Shown here: piece after piece, positions 53,120 through 61,394 of the stretch
How positions within the stretch are numbered: position 1 is the first letter of the stretch
How the letters are laid out: every line of letters starts with the position of its first letter
Source of the DNA: Bradyrhizobium japonicum USDA 6
GTDB taxonomy: Bacteria > Pseudomonadota > Alphaproteobacteria > Rhizobiales > Xanthobacteraceae
Direction: 5' to 3'
DNA length: 64,000 bases
Assembly (NCBI RefSeq): GCF_000284375.1
Contig: NC_017249.1
Location: 3,326,001-3,390,000, forward strand
The notes under the pieces: model-generated
The model's input: only the letters and a program-made list of their open reading frames with translations
Database searches by the model: none
What the model was told of the DNA's origin: nothing
Translations under genes and position numbers: made by a program

Positions 53120-54556
53120 GTGAGCAGCGCGTCACTGATCCTGACCGATTGCGGCCTGGCGCTCGCCGAGCCTAAGGCCGTCGGCGCGCATGGGAGCACC
53201 AAGGTGCTCGCCGCGTCAGCCCTGGGCGGCTGCCTCGTGTTCGTCAGCGGCGCCGTCGTCACGGTCGCGCTCGCGGCGATTGGCCGAGATATGCGCCTTT
53301 CGCCACTTGACCTGCAGTGGGTAATGAACGCCGAACTCCTGCCACTCGCGGCCCTGACCTTGGGCGCCGGCGCTCTGGGTGACCGGTTCGGACAGAAGCG
53401 GGTCTTCCTCGCTGGGATCGCCCTTTACGGTCTGGGCGCGACCGCAATTGCTTTCGCGCCGAGTTTCGCGCCCCTCATCGGCGGCCGCTTCCTGCAAGGC
53501 GTGGGCGAAGCTGTGATCCTGCCCAACGGCCTTTCCGTGCTCGGGCGGGCCTTTCCCGCCGACAAGAAAGCCCGTGCGATCGGCATCTGGTCCGCCGTCG
53601 CTGCGGTCGCAAGTGGCATCACGCCCGCGATCGCGGGCGCGATCATTGATCACGGGTCCTGGCAGACGACCTTTCTGATGCTCCTGCCCATCGTCGCCAG
53701 CGCGCTGGCCTTCGGCACCGCGTGGATACCCAAGGACTCCCCGACCAGCTACGTCCGGATCGACGTCTATGGCGCGGTCCTTTCGACAGTCGGGCTCGGC
53801 TCGTTGGGCGCGGGGCTGACGAGCCTGACCAACGGTTCCGGTCCAACCCTTTGGGTGCTCATCACTCTGATCGTCGGTCTGGGCGGCCTAGCCGGCCTTA
53901 TCGTCACACAGCGGCGACTAGGCGAGAACGCCATGCTGCCCCCATCGCTCTTCGCCTCGCGGTCGATCGTCGGCGCGAACCTGTTCACCGCGCTCCTCTA
54001 CGGCCCGTTCACGGTCATGCTAACCTTGATCCCGTTCGTGATGATCCGGGGCGCGCACTTGCCGACGCTGGTGGCGGGCCTAGCCTTCATTCCTCTGCAA
54101 GTACTGATTACGGTCGTCTCGCCGCTCGCCGGCATGCTCTGCCGCCGGTTCGGCAGGCGCCTGCCATTGTTCGCCGGCAGCGCCGTCGTCGCCTTGGGCT
54201 GCATCGTGGCGCTCCGTATCGGTCCGAACGCGACCTATTGGGAGGACATCTTCCCCAGCATCCTGTTGCTGGCGCTGGGCATGAGCCTTGCGATCGCGCC
54301 GTTGACGACCCTCGTCCTCACGTCCGTCGAGTCCGATCGAGTCGGAACCGTGTCTGGCGTCAACAGCGCAGTCTCACGCGCCGGGTCGCTGTTCGCCATC
54401 GCATTGCTCGGCGGTGTGCTGCAGCAAGGCGGTCCTCAGCTGTTCTGGGGATTCCACATGGCGATGGTTGTCGCCGCCGTCGCCTGCGTTCTCGCCACGC
54501 TCGCGGTGTTCATCATCGAGCCGGGGCCCCACGTCGACTTCATCCCGCGAGACTGA
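53120..54556 (+). CDS. MFS exporter (DHA2-like)
   Basis: 478 residues with about 14 membrane segments. It has drug-exporter signatures: LSPLDLQWVMNAELLPLAAL, TLGAGALGDRFGQKRVFLAG, FLQGVGEAVILPNGLSVLGR, and late SVESDRVGTVSGVNSAVSRA. The start is a GTG at 53120. It is likely co-transcribed with the oxidoreductase upstream (90 bases) and the cupin downstream (88 bases). The order reductase-exporter-cupin suggests detoxification followed by export. Confidence 0.87.
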   Translation: MSSASLILTDCGLALAEPKAVGAHGSTKVLAASALGGCLVFVSGAVVTVALAAIGRDMRLSPLDLQWVMNAELLPLAALTLGAGALGDRFGQKRVFLAGIALYGLGATAIAFAPSFAPLIGGRFLQGVGEAVILPNGLSVLGRAFPADKKARAIGIWSAVAAVASGITPAIAGAIIDHGSWQTTFLMLLPIVASALAFGTAWIPKDSPTSYVRIDVYGAVLSTVGLGSLGAGLTSLTNGSGPTLWVLITLIVGLGGLAGLIVTQRRLGENAMLPPSLFASRSIVGANLFTALLYGPFTVMLTLIPFVMIRGAHLPTLVAGLAFIPLQVLITVVSPLAGMLCRRFGRRLPLFAGSAVVALGCIVALRIGPNATYWEDIFPSILLLALGMSLAIAPLTTLVLTSVESDRVGTVSGVNSAVSRAGSLFAIALLGGVLQQGGPQLFWGFHMAMVVAAVACVLATLAVFIIEPGPHVDFIPRD

Positions 54557-54644
54557 CCGTTCGGTGTCGGCGAACAGCAGGCCGGCAAGGTCGAGAGGGA
54601 GCAATGAAGAACGAATACCAACCTCTAGGCAGAAGGAGAAACTC

Positions 54645-55058
54645 ATGAAGATCCGGACCATTGTCGCTGTCACCTGCGCCGCCTTCTCGATGGCCGGCTC
54701 CATCCGCGCCCATGAGCGCGAAGCGGAAACCGTCGCGAAGAAACTCGAGGCGGCCATTCCCAATGTCCCTGGCAAGTCGCTGCTCGCCCTGGAGGTCGAT
54801 TACGCGCCGGGCGCGGCATCCCCGCCCCATACCCATGCGAAGTCGGCTTTCATCTACGCTTACGTCATCTCGGGCGCGATCGAGTCGAAGGTGAACGACG
54901 GGGCGAAGCGCATCTATCGGGCAGGCGAGGGCTGGTCGGAGCCGCCGGATGCAACCCATTCGATCAGCCGCAATGCGAGCAAGACAAAACCGGCGAAGCT
55001 GCTCGCTGTCTTCGTCCTCGACACCAATGACAACCCGCTGACGACACCCCTCAAGTAG
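54645..55058 (+). CDS. Exported cupin-domain protein
   Basis: 137 residues from ATG 54645, with AGAAGGAGAA about 4 bases upstream. Signal peptide MKIRTIVAVTCAAFSMAGSI (then RAHERE). Cupin motif 1: ASPPHTHAKSAFIYAYVISG (two His); motif 2: GEGWSEPPDATHSISRNASK (His). It is the periplasmic counterpart of the cytoplasmic cupin at 42104. It is last in the oxidoreductase-MFS-cupin series. Function: unknown small-molecule binding or oxidation. Confidence 0.85.
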   Translation: MKIRTIVAVTCAAFSMAGSIRAHEREAETVAKKLEAAIPNVPGKSLLALEVDYAPGAASPPHTHAKSAFIYAYVISGAIESKVNDGAKRIYRAGEGWSEPPDATHSISRNASKTKPAKLLAVFVLDTNDNPLTTPLK

Positions 55059-55088
55059 CGTACTCACCCAGCCTGGCACGAATTCACG

Positions 55089-56105
55089 GTGAAGATATCG
55101 GCCACGAGTTTACCTCGGCCGTTGTCCGCCGTGGCACCGAAAGCGGAAAATATGCTTCACGTGAATGACAGCATCGAAGCTGTTGAAAATGTATTTGCCC
55201 GAGACGTCGTCGGCGGCTTATCCGCTGATGTGAAGACGCTGCCGAGCCGTTGGTTATACAACGAGCGTGGATCTGAACTCTTCGAAGAGATAACGAGGCA
55301 GGATGAGTATTATCTGACCAGAGCCGAAACGTCGATCTTGCGAGAGCGGCAGCGGGACATCGCCAATTTTATAGAGCCTGGCGCGGTTCTCATCGAGTAT
55401 GGTGCGGGAGCCGGCGTTAAGACGGAGCTTGTGCTGTCAGGCCTGCGTGACCCGCGAGGCTACGTGCCGATCGATGTCGCCGATGCTTTCCTTGCAGAAA
55501 CGTCCAGGAGGATCGCTTCGCGCTTCCCGTCGCTCTGGGTCCGTCCCATCGCGCGCAATTTCCTGGATGTATTTGAGGTTCCGTTTGATGGCTTCAGCGG
55601 CGGCAGGACAGGTTTTTTTCCTGGCTCGACGATGGGGAATTTGAATGCGAGCGAGGCGAAGGCCTTGCTCATGCAGATGGGGCGACACTTGGGCAAAAAC
55701 GGACGTGCCATCATCGGTGTCGATCTCCAGAAAAACGTAGATACGCTTTTACGTGCTTACGACGACAGCGCTGGTGTGACAGCCGCTTTCAACCTCAACC
55801 TCCTTGAGCGGATCAACGCCGAACTGGGCGGCGATTTCCGTTTAGAGCGGTTCAAGCACGTGGCGCGCTGGAACGAGATCGAGAAAGCAGTAGAGATGCA
55901 TCTGGTTAGCGTGTGTGATCAGCGCGTTACCCTCTGCGAGCGCGCGTTTGGCTTCAGAACGTCGGAAAGCATTCATACTGAGAGCTCCCGAAAATATACT
56001 GCGGAGAGCTTCGAGCGGCTTGCCCGCTCCGGCGGATGGAAGGTTGTCGAGTTCTGGCAGGACGCGGGCGGATTATTCGGCCTGTTCGGGCTCATTCGCT
56101 ATTGA
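55089..56105 (+). CDS. egtD: L-histidine N-alpha-methyltransferase (ergothioneine pathway)
   Basis: EgtD makes trimethylhistidine, the first step of ergothioneine synthesis. 338 residues from GTG 55089; an ATG at 55152 would give 317, nearer to known length. Signatures: LPSRWLYNERGSELFEEITR (N-terminal), AVLIEYGAGAGVKTELVLSG (SAM site), YVPIDVADAFLAETSRRIAS, TGFFPGSTMGNLNASEAKAL, and C-terminal RVTLCERAFGFRTSESIHTE, SSRKYTAESFERLARSGGWK. All expected parts are present. No egtB lies beside it, which is unusual. Confidence 0.93.
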   Translation: MKISATSLPRPLSAVAPKAENMLHVNDSIEAVENVFARDVVGGLSADVKTLPSRWLYNERGSELFEEITRQDEYYLTRAETSILRERQRDIANFIEPGAVLIEYGAGAGVKTELVLSGLRDPRGYVPIDVADAFLAETSRRIASRFPSLWVRPIARNFLDVFEVPFDGFSGGRTGFFPGSTMGNLNASEAKALLMQMGRHLGKNGRAIIGVDLQKNVDTLLRAYDDSAGVTAAFNLNLLERINAELGGDFRLERFKHVARWNEIEKAVEMHLVSVCDQRVTLCERAFGFRTSESIHTESSRKYTAESFERLARSGGWKVVEFWQDAGGLFGLFGLIRY

Positions 56106-56174
56106 TCGGCCGATGATGCGCCACACCAGGTCTTCCGAAACCAGCGTGAGAGTTGCGGTGTAAAGGAACGCGGC

Positions 56175-56633
56175 ATGGAACAGTCCCCCCAGATCGGCGA
56201 CAGGATCACCGACAAATCAGCGTTGCCCGACGACAGCACTGTCCGAGACTGGATCGGGCCGAAGGCGTTCGGGCATTGGGCCGAGCTGCGAAAATGGATC
56301 GAGGCATACTACCCCGGTGTTTTCGTGCCGGACTGGCTCTATCGTGGCAAGAAGCGTGGTTGGTCCCTGCGTTACAAGAAATCCAAGGCATTCTGCACTT
56401 TCCTGCCGGAATACAGGCTGTTTTCAGTCGAGGTGGTCCTGGGGGCAGCAGAGCGAGAGAAGTTTGAGGCGCGGCGTTACGGGTGGCGCTCGCAGCTGGT
56501 GAAGCTCTATGATGAAACCCGAACATACCCTGACGGAAAATGGTTGAAAGTTGCGATCTCATCCGCAGCCGATCGGCATGACGTGACGGAGCTTCTAAGT
56601 CTGAAGCGCCCTCCCTCGCGGTCACGCGGTTGA
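56175..56633 (+). CDS. DUF3788-family protein
   Basis: 152 residues. Matches the DUF3788 pattern: WAELRKWIEAYYPGVFVPDW, YRGKKRGWSLRYKKSKAFCT, FLPEYRLFSVEVVLGAAERE, and TYPDGKWLKVAISSAADRHD then a Lys-rich end (LLSLKRPP). It is a small cytoplasmic protein of unknown role, with a fold related to YdeI/DUF1801-like proteins. Start ATG 56175 after AAAGGAAC. It follows egtD by 70 bases. Confidence 0.78.
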   Translation: MEQSPQIGDRITDKSALPDDSTVRDWIGPKAFGHWAELRKWIEAYYPGVFVPDWLYRGKKRGWSLRYKKSKAFCTFLPEYRLFSVEVVLGAAEREKFEARRYGWRSQLVKLYDETRTYPDGKWLKVAISSAADRHDVTELLSLKRPPSRSRG

Positions 56634-56736
56634 GATGCCCGCGCCATGGTCGACTTCCAGATGAGATAGGCGCGCGCATCGAACATCTTCTTGTGCGGCG
56701 GAGCGACGTCATCGTCCTAGTGGGCGATCTGGCGGC

Positions 56737-56970
56737 CTAGAGCGATCCCTTGAGTGCCCCGTCGAAGGGCTCCGGCGCCTCGACGTCAAATGACGGCGCA
56801 TTGGAGACGTCGGTCACCACCTGCCTGTCGGCAATGGCTTCTTTGAACCCTTCGCCGGTGACGGTGTTGCCGCCCGCTTTCCGCGGCGCTGTGATCACTT
56901 CGTGGCCGCCTTGGCGAAGGACGGCGACAGTATTCGCGGCAACCAAAAGCCCGGACACATTCCCAAGAAT
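56737..56970 (-). pseudogene. Fragment of an NmrA/SDR-like NAD(P)-binding protein
   Basis: About 75 residues, VAVLRQGGHEVITAPRKAGG, NTVTGEGFKEAIADRQVVTD and VSNAPSFDVEAPEPFDGALK, match the segment after the Rossmann glycines of NmrA/SDR-type oxidoreductases. The GxxGxxG start is degenerate, and the catalytic part after residue 110 is missing. It is a remnant between the DUF3788 gene and the AhpD-like gene. Confidence 0.65.
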
Positions 56971-57049
56971 CCTTCCTGGGTGCATCCGGGCTCTTGCGTC
57001 ATGCTCGCACAGAGCGTCCTCAGAGATCGTCGATGCGAATGGGTTGAGT

Positions 57050-57598
57050 TCAGATCGAGCCAGCCGGCGCAACGGCAGGAAAGTCCTTCTCGGGATCGAA
57101 CACGTTGTTGAAGAAGTTCGTCAGAGAGTACATGGCCACCAGCGCGACTATCTCGATGACATTCGCATCCGTGTAGCCTGCATCGCGGACGACTTTCAGA
57201 TCGGCGTCACTAACCTTGCCGCGGGTCTCGATGACTTTGCGCGCAAACTGAATGGCGGCGTCCCGCTTCGGGTCGGTGGCATGGCCCTTCCGGGCGAGAG
57301 TGATTTCATTGGCGGGCAGCTTGGCCATATGATTGGCCGTAAAGCTGTGAACCGTCAGGCAGTAGTCGCAGCCATTCACTTCGGAGACAGCGAGGCCGAT
57401 GCTGTCGCGCGTCTTCACGTCTAGCGCCTTGCTCAAGGAGCCAAGCAGGGCGGCCCATGAGTTGAACGCGATCGGGCTTGCCGCGAAGGCCGCCATCATA
57501 TTTGGGGTGAACCCGATGTTCTTGGTGAACATATCGAGGGTCGCTTTCGAATCGGCCGGCACTTGGTCCGGTTTCAGAGCTGCAATTCTTGGCATCAT
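57050..57598 (-). CDS. Carboxymuconolactone decarboxylase/AhpD-like protein
   Basis: 182 residues, all-helical AhpD fold. The redox motif is VSEVNGCDYCLTVHSFTANH (C-x-x-C with following His). Other features: GFTPNMMAAFAASPIAFNSW, AAIQFARKVIETRGKVSDAD and YTDANVIEIVALVAMYSLTN. Family members reduce peroxides or disulfides together with AhpC-type proteins. It begins 31 bases after the nitroreductase gene and is probably co-transcribed with it. The right number of Cys for activity is present. Confidence 0.88.
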   Translation of the reverse strand: MMPRIAALKPDQVPADSKATLDMFTKNIGFTPNMMAAFAASPIAFNSWAALLGSLSKALDVKTRDSIGLAVSEVNGCDYCLTVHSFTANHMAKLPANEITLARKGHATDPKRDAAIQFARKVIETRGKVSDADLKVVRDAGYTDANVIEIVALVAMYSLTNFFNNVFDPEKDFPAVAPAGSI

Positions 57599-57629
57599 AA
57601 TCTTCGCAAGTTGCTGGGTTCACAGATAG

Positions 57630-58265
57630 TCAAACGAGATCCAACACATCAGCCACCGGACGGCGCGGCTTTTGTGGCCAGTTTCCCGGGCGCTCGGCGC
57701 CTACCGACAACAACATGACCGGTACTTCGTCCTCGGCCAGTCCAAAATCTCGGTGCACCGCTTCCGCATCGAAACCGATCATCGGCGTCGAACCTAGGCC
57801 TAGGGAGCGGGCCGCATAGATCATGGCGGCCGCGCCGAAGGCGCCGGTGCGCACTGCTTCGTCGCGCTGGCGCTGCGGGTAGTCCTTATAGAGATCGCGT
57901 GCGGGGATTTCCCAATCCGGTATCAACTTTGCCGGCATGATACCCGCCTCCACCACCGGCGCCAGGCGGTCCGGAATTACACTGGAATCAGCCAACTGGC
58001 CGCAGATGATAAAGGTAACGGCGGCTTCAGTGATCGCCGGCTGCTTCCAGGCGATCGGACTCAACCGAGCCTTGGCTTCGGGCGTGCGTACCGCGATGAA
58101 GCGCCAGTTCTGCAAATGGAAGGATGTCGGCGCAGTAGTGCCGATTCGCACTAGCTCGCGGATTTGGTCATCGCTCAAAGTGGCGGCAGGGTCGTAGTAT
58201 TTGGCGGAGCTGCGGCTCAGGATACATTCGATGACAGCGTTGGTCATGGCGAGTCTGTTGGTCAT
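57630..58265 (-). CDS. Nitroreductase family protein
   Basis: 211 residues. FMN-binding nitroreductase pattern: ECILSRSSAKYYDPAATLSD, GTTAPTSFHLQNWRFIAVRT (flavin phosphate contact), and EAVRTGAFGAAAMIYAARSL, GLGSTPMIGFDAEAVHRDFG, LSVGAERPGNWPQKPRRP. Such enzymes reduce nitroaromatics and quinones using NAD(P)H. Start at ATG 58265; the in-frame ATG at 58247 is an alternative. It heads a two-gene unit with the AhpD-like gene. Confidence 0.9.
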   Translation of the reverse strand: MTNRLAMTNAVIECILSRSSAKYYDPAATLSDDQIRELVRIGTTAPTSFHLQNWRFIAVRTPEAKARLSPIAWKQPAITEAAVTFIICGQLADSSVIPDRLAPVVEAGIMPAKLIPDWEIPARDLYKDYPQRQRDEAVRTGAFGAAAMIYAARSLGLGSTPMIGFDAEAVHRDFGLAEDEVPVMLLSVGAERPGNWPQKPRRPVADVLDLV

Positions 58266-58442
58266 GTTGATTCCTGTGCGTTAGGGGATGATTTGAGATA
58301 ACGAGTGCTTTCGCTCTCTTTGCTTGATATGCCGCAGGGATGGAGGCCCGGTTGGCATCTCATGCCCGGGGGCCGTGGTGGTTTCCTGGGTTGCGGCGCG
58401 TCCGATAGGACGCGACAGCCGCGTGCATCGAATGTGGGTCGT

Positions 58443-59360
58443 TCACGGACGAACGCGGATGATCGTCTTCCCGCCGATCCGCTTTGTCGGTTTGAGGGCG
58501 GCGACGGCATCTTCGAGCGTCGTTACGTGGCCGATGTTCGTGCGCAGTCGCCCGTCCCGAACCCGCCGGACGATCTCAACCAGTTGGGCACGATCGGACT
58601 CGACGACGAAGTCGACCGCCAGGCCATCGGCGGGCCGCGCCTTGGCCGGCCCGACGATGGACACCAGCGTTCCTCCGGATCGAGCCAGGCGCGCGGAGCG
58701 CTTCCCGATGTCGCCGCCAATGAGATCGAACACCAGATCGACCGGGCCGACGTCTTTTAGAGCGTCGTTCTCCAGGTCGACGAACTCATTCGCGCCGAAG
58801 TCGAGCGCCTTCTGACGGTCGGCGGCGCGTCCGGTGCCGATGACATAGGCGCCGGCCTCACGCGCGAGTTGCGTCACCATCGACCCGACTGCGCCAGCCG
58901 CGCCGTGCGCAAGGACGCTCTGCCCCGCCTGAAGGTGGCCGTGCACGAACAGTCCCTGCCACGCGGTCAGACCCGAGACCGGCAGGCTCGCGCCCACCGT
59001 GAAATCAACGTCGCCCGGCAGCGGCGCGAGGTTGCGTGCCTCGATCGCCACATACTCGGCCAGTGTGCCATCGCGATACCAGTCCGCGAGGCCGAACACC
59101 CGCTGTCCCACCGACAGGCCCGTCGTGCCATATCCGAGAGCGGTGACCACTCCAGCCAACTCGTGCCCGGGAATCGACGGTGTTCGGTCACGATCGAGGC
59201 GATCGGTCCACGTCGAAGGCCACGACAGCTCGGTTCCAACGAATCCTGACGCATGAACCTGAACGACGACGTCGTTTATTGCTGGCCGCGGTTCGGGTCG
59301 CTCCACCAGCTTCATCCCGGCCATTCCCGCAGCTTGGTCTGCCACGACGATTGCCCTCAT
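58443..59360 (-). CDS. Zinc-free MDR oxidoreductase (NADPH:quinone-type), copy 2
   Basis: 305 residues, nearly the same as copy 1 at 52100-53029 through the whole length: RPEPRPAINDVVVQVHASGF, RTPSIPGHELAGVVTALGYG, VLAHGAAGAVGSMVTQLARE. The main differences are at about 40-50 and in the C-terminal 20 residues. Start is the ATG at about 59360, after a GAGG-type site. The DNA is also very similar, so the two genes form an inverted repeat of about 0.9 kb separated by 5.4 kb. A partial LysR-type element (59445-59485) lies 85 bases upstream. Confidence 0.88.
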   Translation of the reverse strand: MRAIVVADQAAGMAGMKLVERPEPRPAINDVVVQVHASGFVGTELSWPSTWTDRLDRDRTPSIPGHELAGVVTALGYGTTGLSVGQRVFGLADWYRDGTLAEYVAIEARNLAPLPGDVDFTVGASLPVSGLTAWQGLFVHGHLQAGQSVLAHGAAGAVGSMVTQLAREAGAYVIGTGRAADRQKALDFGANEFVDLENDALKDVGPVDLVFDLIGGDIGKRSARLARSGGTLVSIVGPAKARPADGLAVDFVVESDRAQLVEIVRRVRDGRLRTNIGHVTTLEDAVAALKPTKRIGGKTIIRVRP

Positions 59361-59444
59361 CGCCAACCTCCTCGTGTGTGGTATGTCGTCATCTTCCGAT
59401 TTGCCTCGCGGGCGAACAAAAATACGATCGCGAAATTCGATGGT

Positions 59445-59485
59445 CCAATGACCTGTGGCTATGGAATCGATGCCATCGACACGAA
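59445..59485 (-). promoter_or_regulatory. LysR-type element, copy 6 (partial)
   Basis: Minus strand: the right part CATCGATTCCATAGCCACAG and GTCATTGG aligns with TATCG-ACTCCATGGCGAG and ATTTC, but the left half of the box (CGATA) is not conserved. Orientation is correct for the oxidoreductase gene. Confidence 0.5.
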
Positions 59486-59629
59486 AGATCAAAGCGCGTC
59501 GGCAGTGAACGTCGGAGCGAATGCCCCACGATGGAGGATCTCCGGGCACTGAGGACGCAAGAAAGAGCTGCAATGCGGGTTTGATAGGCTGCGATGCGCC
59601 GGTACAGCGATCGACGGCACGAGAGATGC

Positions 59630-60121
59630 TCAATCCGGAGTGATATTCGGGATCGGGAGTTGAGCCAGATCATCCTCGTAGCTGGCCTGAGTGCTTGGGC
59701 TGTGGCCGGAAGCAGTAGCGTCCAGGCGCGTGTTGATAGCGGCACCGATGCCGAGAATCCTGCCGACAGGACAGAGGTTTGCGGCTTCCAGCAGGAGCGC
59801 GCGCTGATGCGCATCGAGTTCTCCGTCCAGCACGAGGGTGCGTGCGAACGAATCTCGTTCGCCCTGAGCGCCATGGCGGAAGCTGACGCTCACTTCCAGC
59901 CGCTCCAGCGGAAGTCTTTGGCGTCGAGCCTGAAAACGAATGCTCATAGCGGTGCATGCGGCGAGAGATGCGCTAAGGAGGTCGTAAGGATTGGGACCAG
60001 AAGAAATGCTGCCGACGCCATCCGGGCCGCCGACAGTAAACTGAGAGCCGCCGACACGGCATACCAGTGCATCATGATTAGTGGGGTCGCTTACGACAAC
60101 AACTTCGCGGATCTTGGTCAT
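59630..60121 (-). CDS. OsmC/Ohr-family peroxidase
   Basis: 163 residues from ATG 60121; a longer frame upstream is unsupported. OsmC features: SSGPNPYDLLSASLAACTAM with the first active-site Cys, RLPLERLEVSVSFRHGAQGE, and AHQRALLLEAANLCPVGRIL with the second Cys. The two Cys spacing fits an organic-hydroperoxide reductase of the OsmC branch. Its C-terminal 30 residues (after GIGAAINTRLDA) are an unusual Ser/Thr-rich and acidic extension. It is alone, divergent from the peroxiredoxin-like gene. Confidence 0.87.
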   Translation of the reverse strand: MTKIREVVVVSDPTNHDALVCRVGGSQFTVGGPDGVGSISSGPNPYDLLSASLAACTAMSIRFQARRQRLPLERLEVSVSFRHGAQGERDSFARTLVLDGELDAHQRALLLEAANLCPVGRILGIGAAINTRLDATASGHSPSTQASYEDDLAQLPIPNITPD

Positions 60122-60595
60122 GACTAGGTTCCGATTGTTCGAATGATCGACCACCGGCTTCGACGACGTGAACGCCAGCAAGCAGCGCAGAACGGGTCTT
60201 GAAGATAGTGCGAGGTCTCAGCGCCGCGTCCGCTCCGGGTCCGCTCCGGCCGGCGCGTTCAGCAACTAAATCCGGCGACCATTCGGGTAAAGCTATCATG
60301 TCGATAACCACCAGGAATGCTTCGGGAGTCGGTGCCGAAGCTCTGCGACGAGGAAATCCGTGAACCCGCGCGCCGGGCTTGACGGTCTTCCGCTCGCGAC
60401 AACGCATTGACTTTCGTCGAGGCGAAGTCTCGGTCGGAGAAACAACGCGCGGGAATGGAAATCATAACGGTCGGACATTTCTCAATTAGGGGGCGGCGAC
60501 GTAGTTTCACCCTGCAGGGGGCGGCGTGATGGCTCGTGGGCGATCAGTGGGTGCCGGAATTCCCGACGTACTGGGAAAACACTGCGGAGAAGAGA
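60122..60595. other. Intergenic between OsmC and peroxiredoxin-like genes
   Basis: No gene seen. At 60465-60475 it carries ATAACGGTCGG, identical to the left half and spacer of element copies 1 and 3, followed by ACATTTCTC instead of the right half. It lies on the plus strand, about 120 bases before the peroxiredoxin-like gene, so it could be a degenerate LysR-type element. Confidence 0.45.
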
Positions 60596-61129
60596 ATGCT
60601 GCTGCCTCGTCGATCGGTTCCCGAACTGCGCGTGCCGACCCTTGCTCATGGCGACTTTGATCTTGCCGCCGACGCGCCGAAGCTGTTTACGCTGATATGC
60701 TTCTATCGCGGACTCCATTGCCCGGTCTGCCTCAAGTATCTGCGCGAGCTGGAATCGCTCATACCCGAGTATGAGCGTCGCGGTACAAAGGTCATCGCTA
60801 TCAGCTCTGACGTTCGCGAGCGCGCTCAGGAAATGGCAAACAAGGTCGGCGCCAGCTTGCGATTCGGATATTCGCTGCCGCTGGCGGTTGCTCGCAAGTG
60901 GGGTCTCTATATTTCGTCGTCGCGTGGAAAGACATCGATCAACATCGAGGAGCCGTCACTGTTTTCGGAGCCCGGCGTATTTCTCATCCGACCGGATGGC
61001 ACTTTGTATTACGGTGCGGTTCAAACAATGCCGTTCGCACGTCCGCTGTTCTCGGAATTGCTTCAGGCGATCGATTTCGCTATCGCCAGGGATTATCCGG
61101 CGCGTGGCGAGTATGACGGCCCTCTCTGA
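60596..61129 (+). CDS. Peroxiredoxin-like protein (AhpC/TSA family)
   Basis: Start ATG 60596, with GGAGAAGAG before it; a GTG at 60536 adds 20 residues. 177 residues. It has the thioredoxin fold: LFTLICFYRGLHCPVCLKYL (C-x-x-C), ELESLIPEYERRGTKVIAIS, SDVRERAQEMANKVGASLRF and PGVFLIRPDGTLYYGAVQTM. It is a different branch from the protein at 46237 (identity low), so the two may differ in substrate. It probably reduces peroxides in the cytoplasm. Confidence 0.82.
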   Translation: MLLPRRSVPELRVPTLAHGDFDLAADAPKLFTLICFYRGLHCPVCLKYLRELESLIPEYERRGTKVIAISSDVRERAQEMANKVGASLRFGYSLPLAVARKWGLYISSSRGKTSINIEEPSLFSEPGVFLIRPDGTLYYGAVQTMPFARPLFSELLQAIDFAIARDYPARGEYDGPL

Positions 61130-61352
61130 GCGGCCGTTGGCTTAGCTACCGGCACAGCCGTGAACATGAAGGCCGCTGCACGCTAGCTACTGTGTGATTC
61201 TCTGTTCGGCCCGGTTGTTTCGGGTTTGTTTGATCTTACCGGCTCTGGCCGAGCGTGACTCGGAATTCTCCGCAGAATAAGACGTCGCGGTTTCGAGTTC
61301 CATGCGGCCTGCGGCATTCCTCGCTACGGCATCGCGTTCGCGCGGCGAGCGG

Positions 61353-61394
61353 CAATAACGGCCGTTTATCGAGTTCATGGCGAGAGGTGATTTC
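61353..61394 (+). promoter_or_regulatory. LysR-type element, copy 7
   Basis: CAATA-N9-TATCG, then AGTTCATGGCGAGAGGT and GATTTC. A strong match, with the left box also part of the palindrome ATAACGGCCGTTTAT. It lies 165 bases before the RND adaptor gene. The rest of the 61130-61558 gap holds nothing else that I recognise. Confidence 0.78.

Noticed and set aside
58262..58442. LysR-type element upstream of the nitroreductase gene
   Set aside because: GATAACGAG and a TTTCG are present, but the spacing is 8 and the CCATGG/GAGAGG block is absent.
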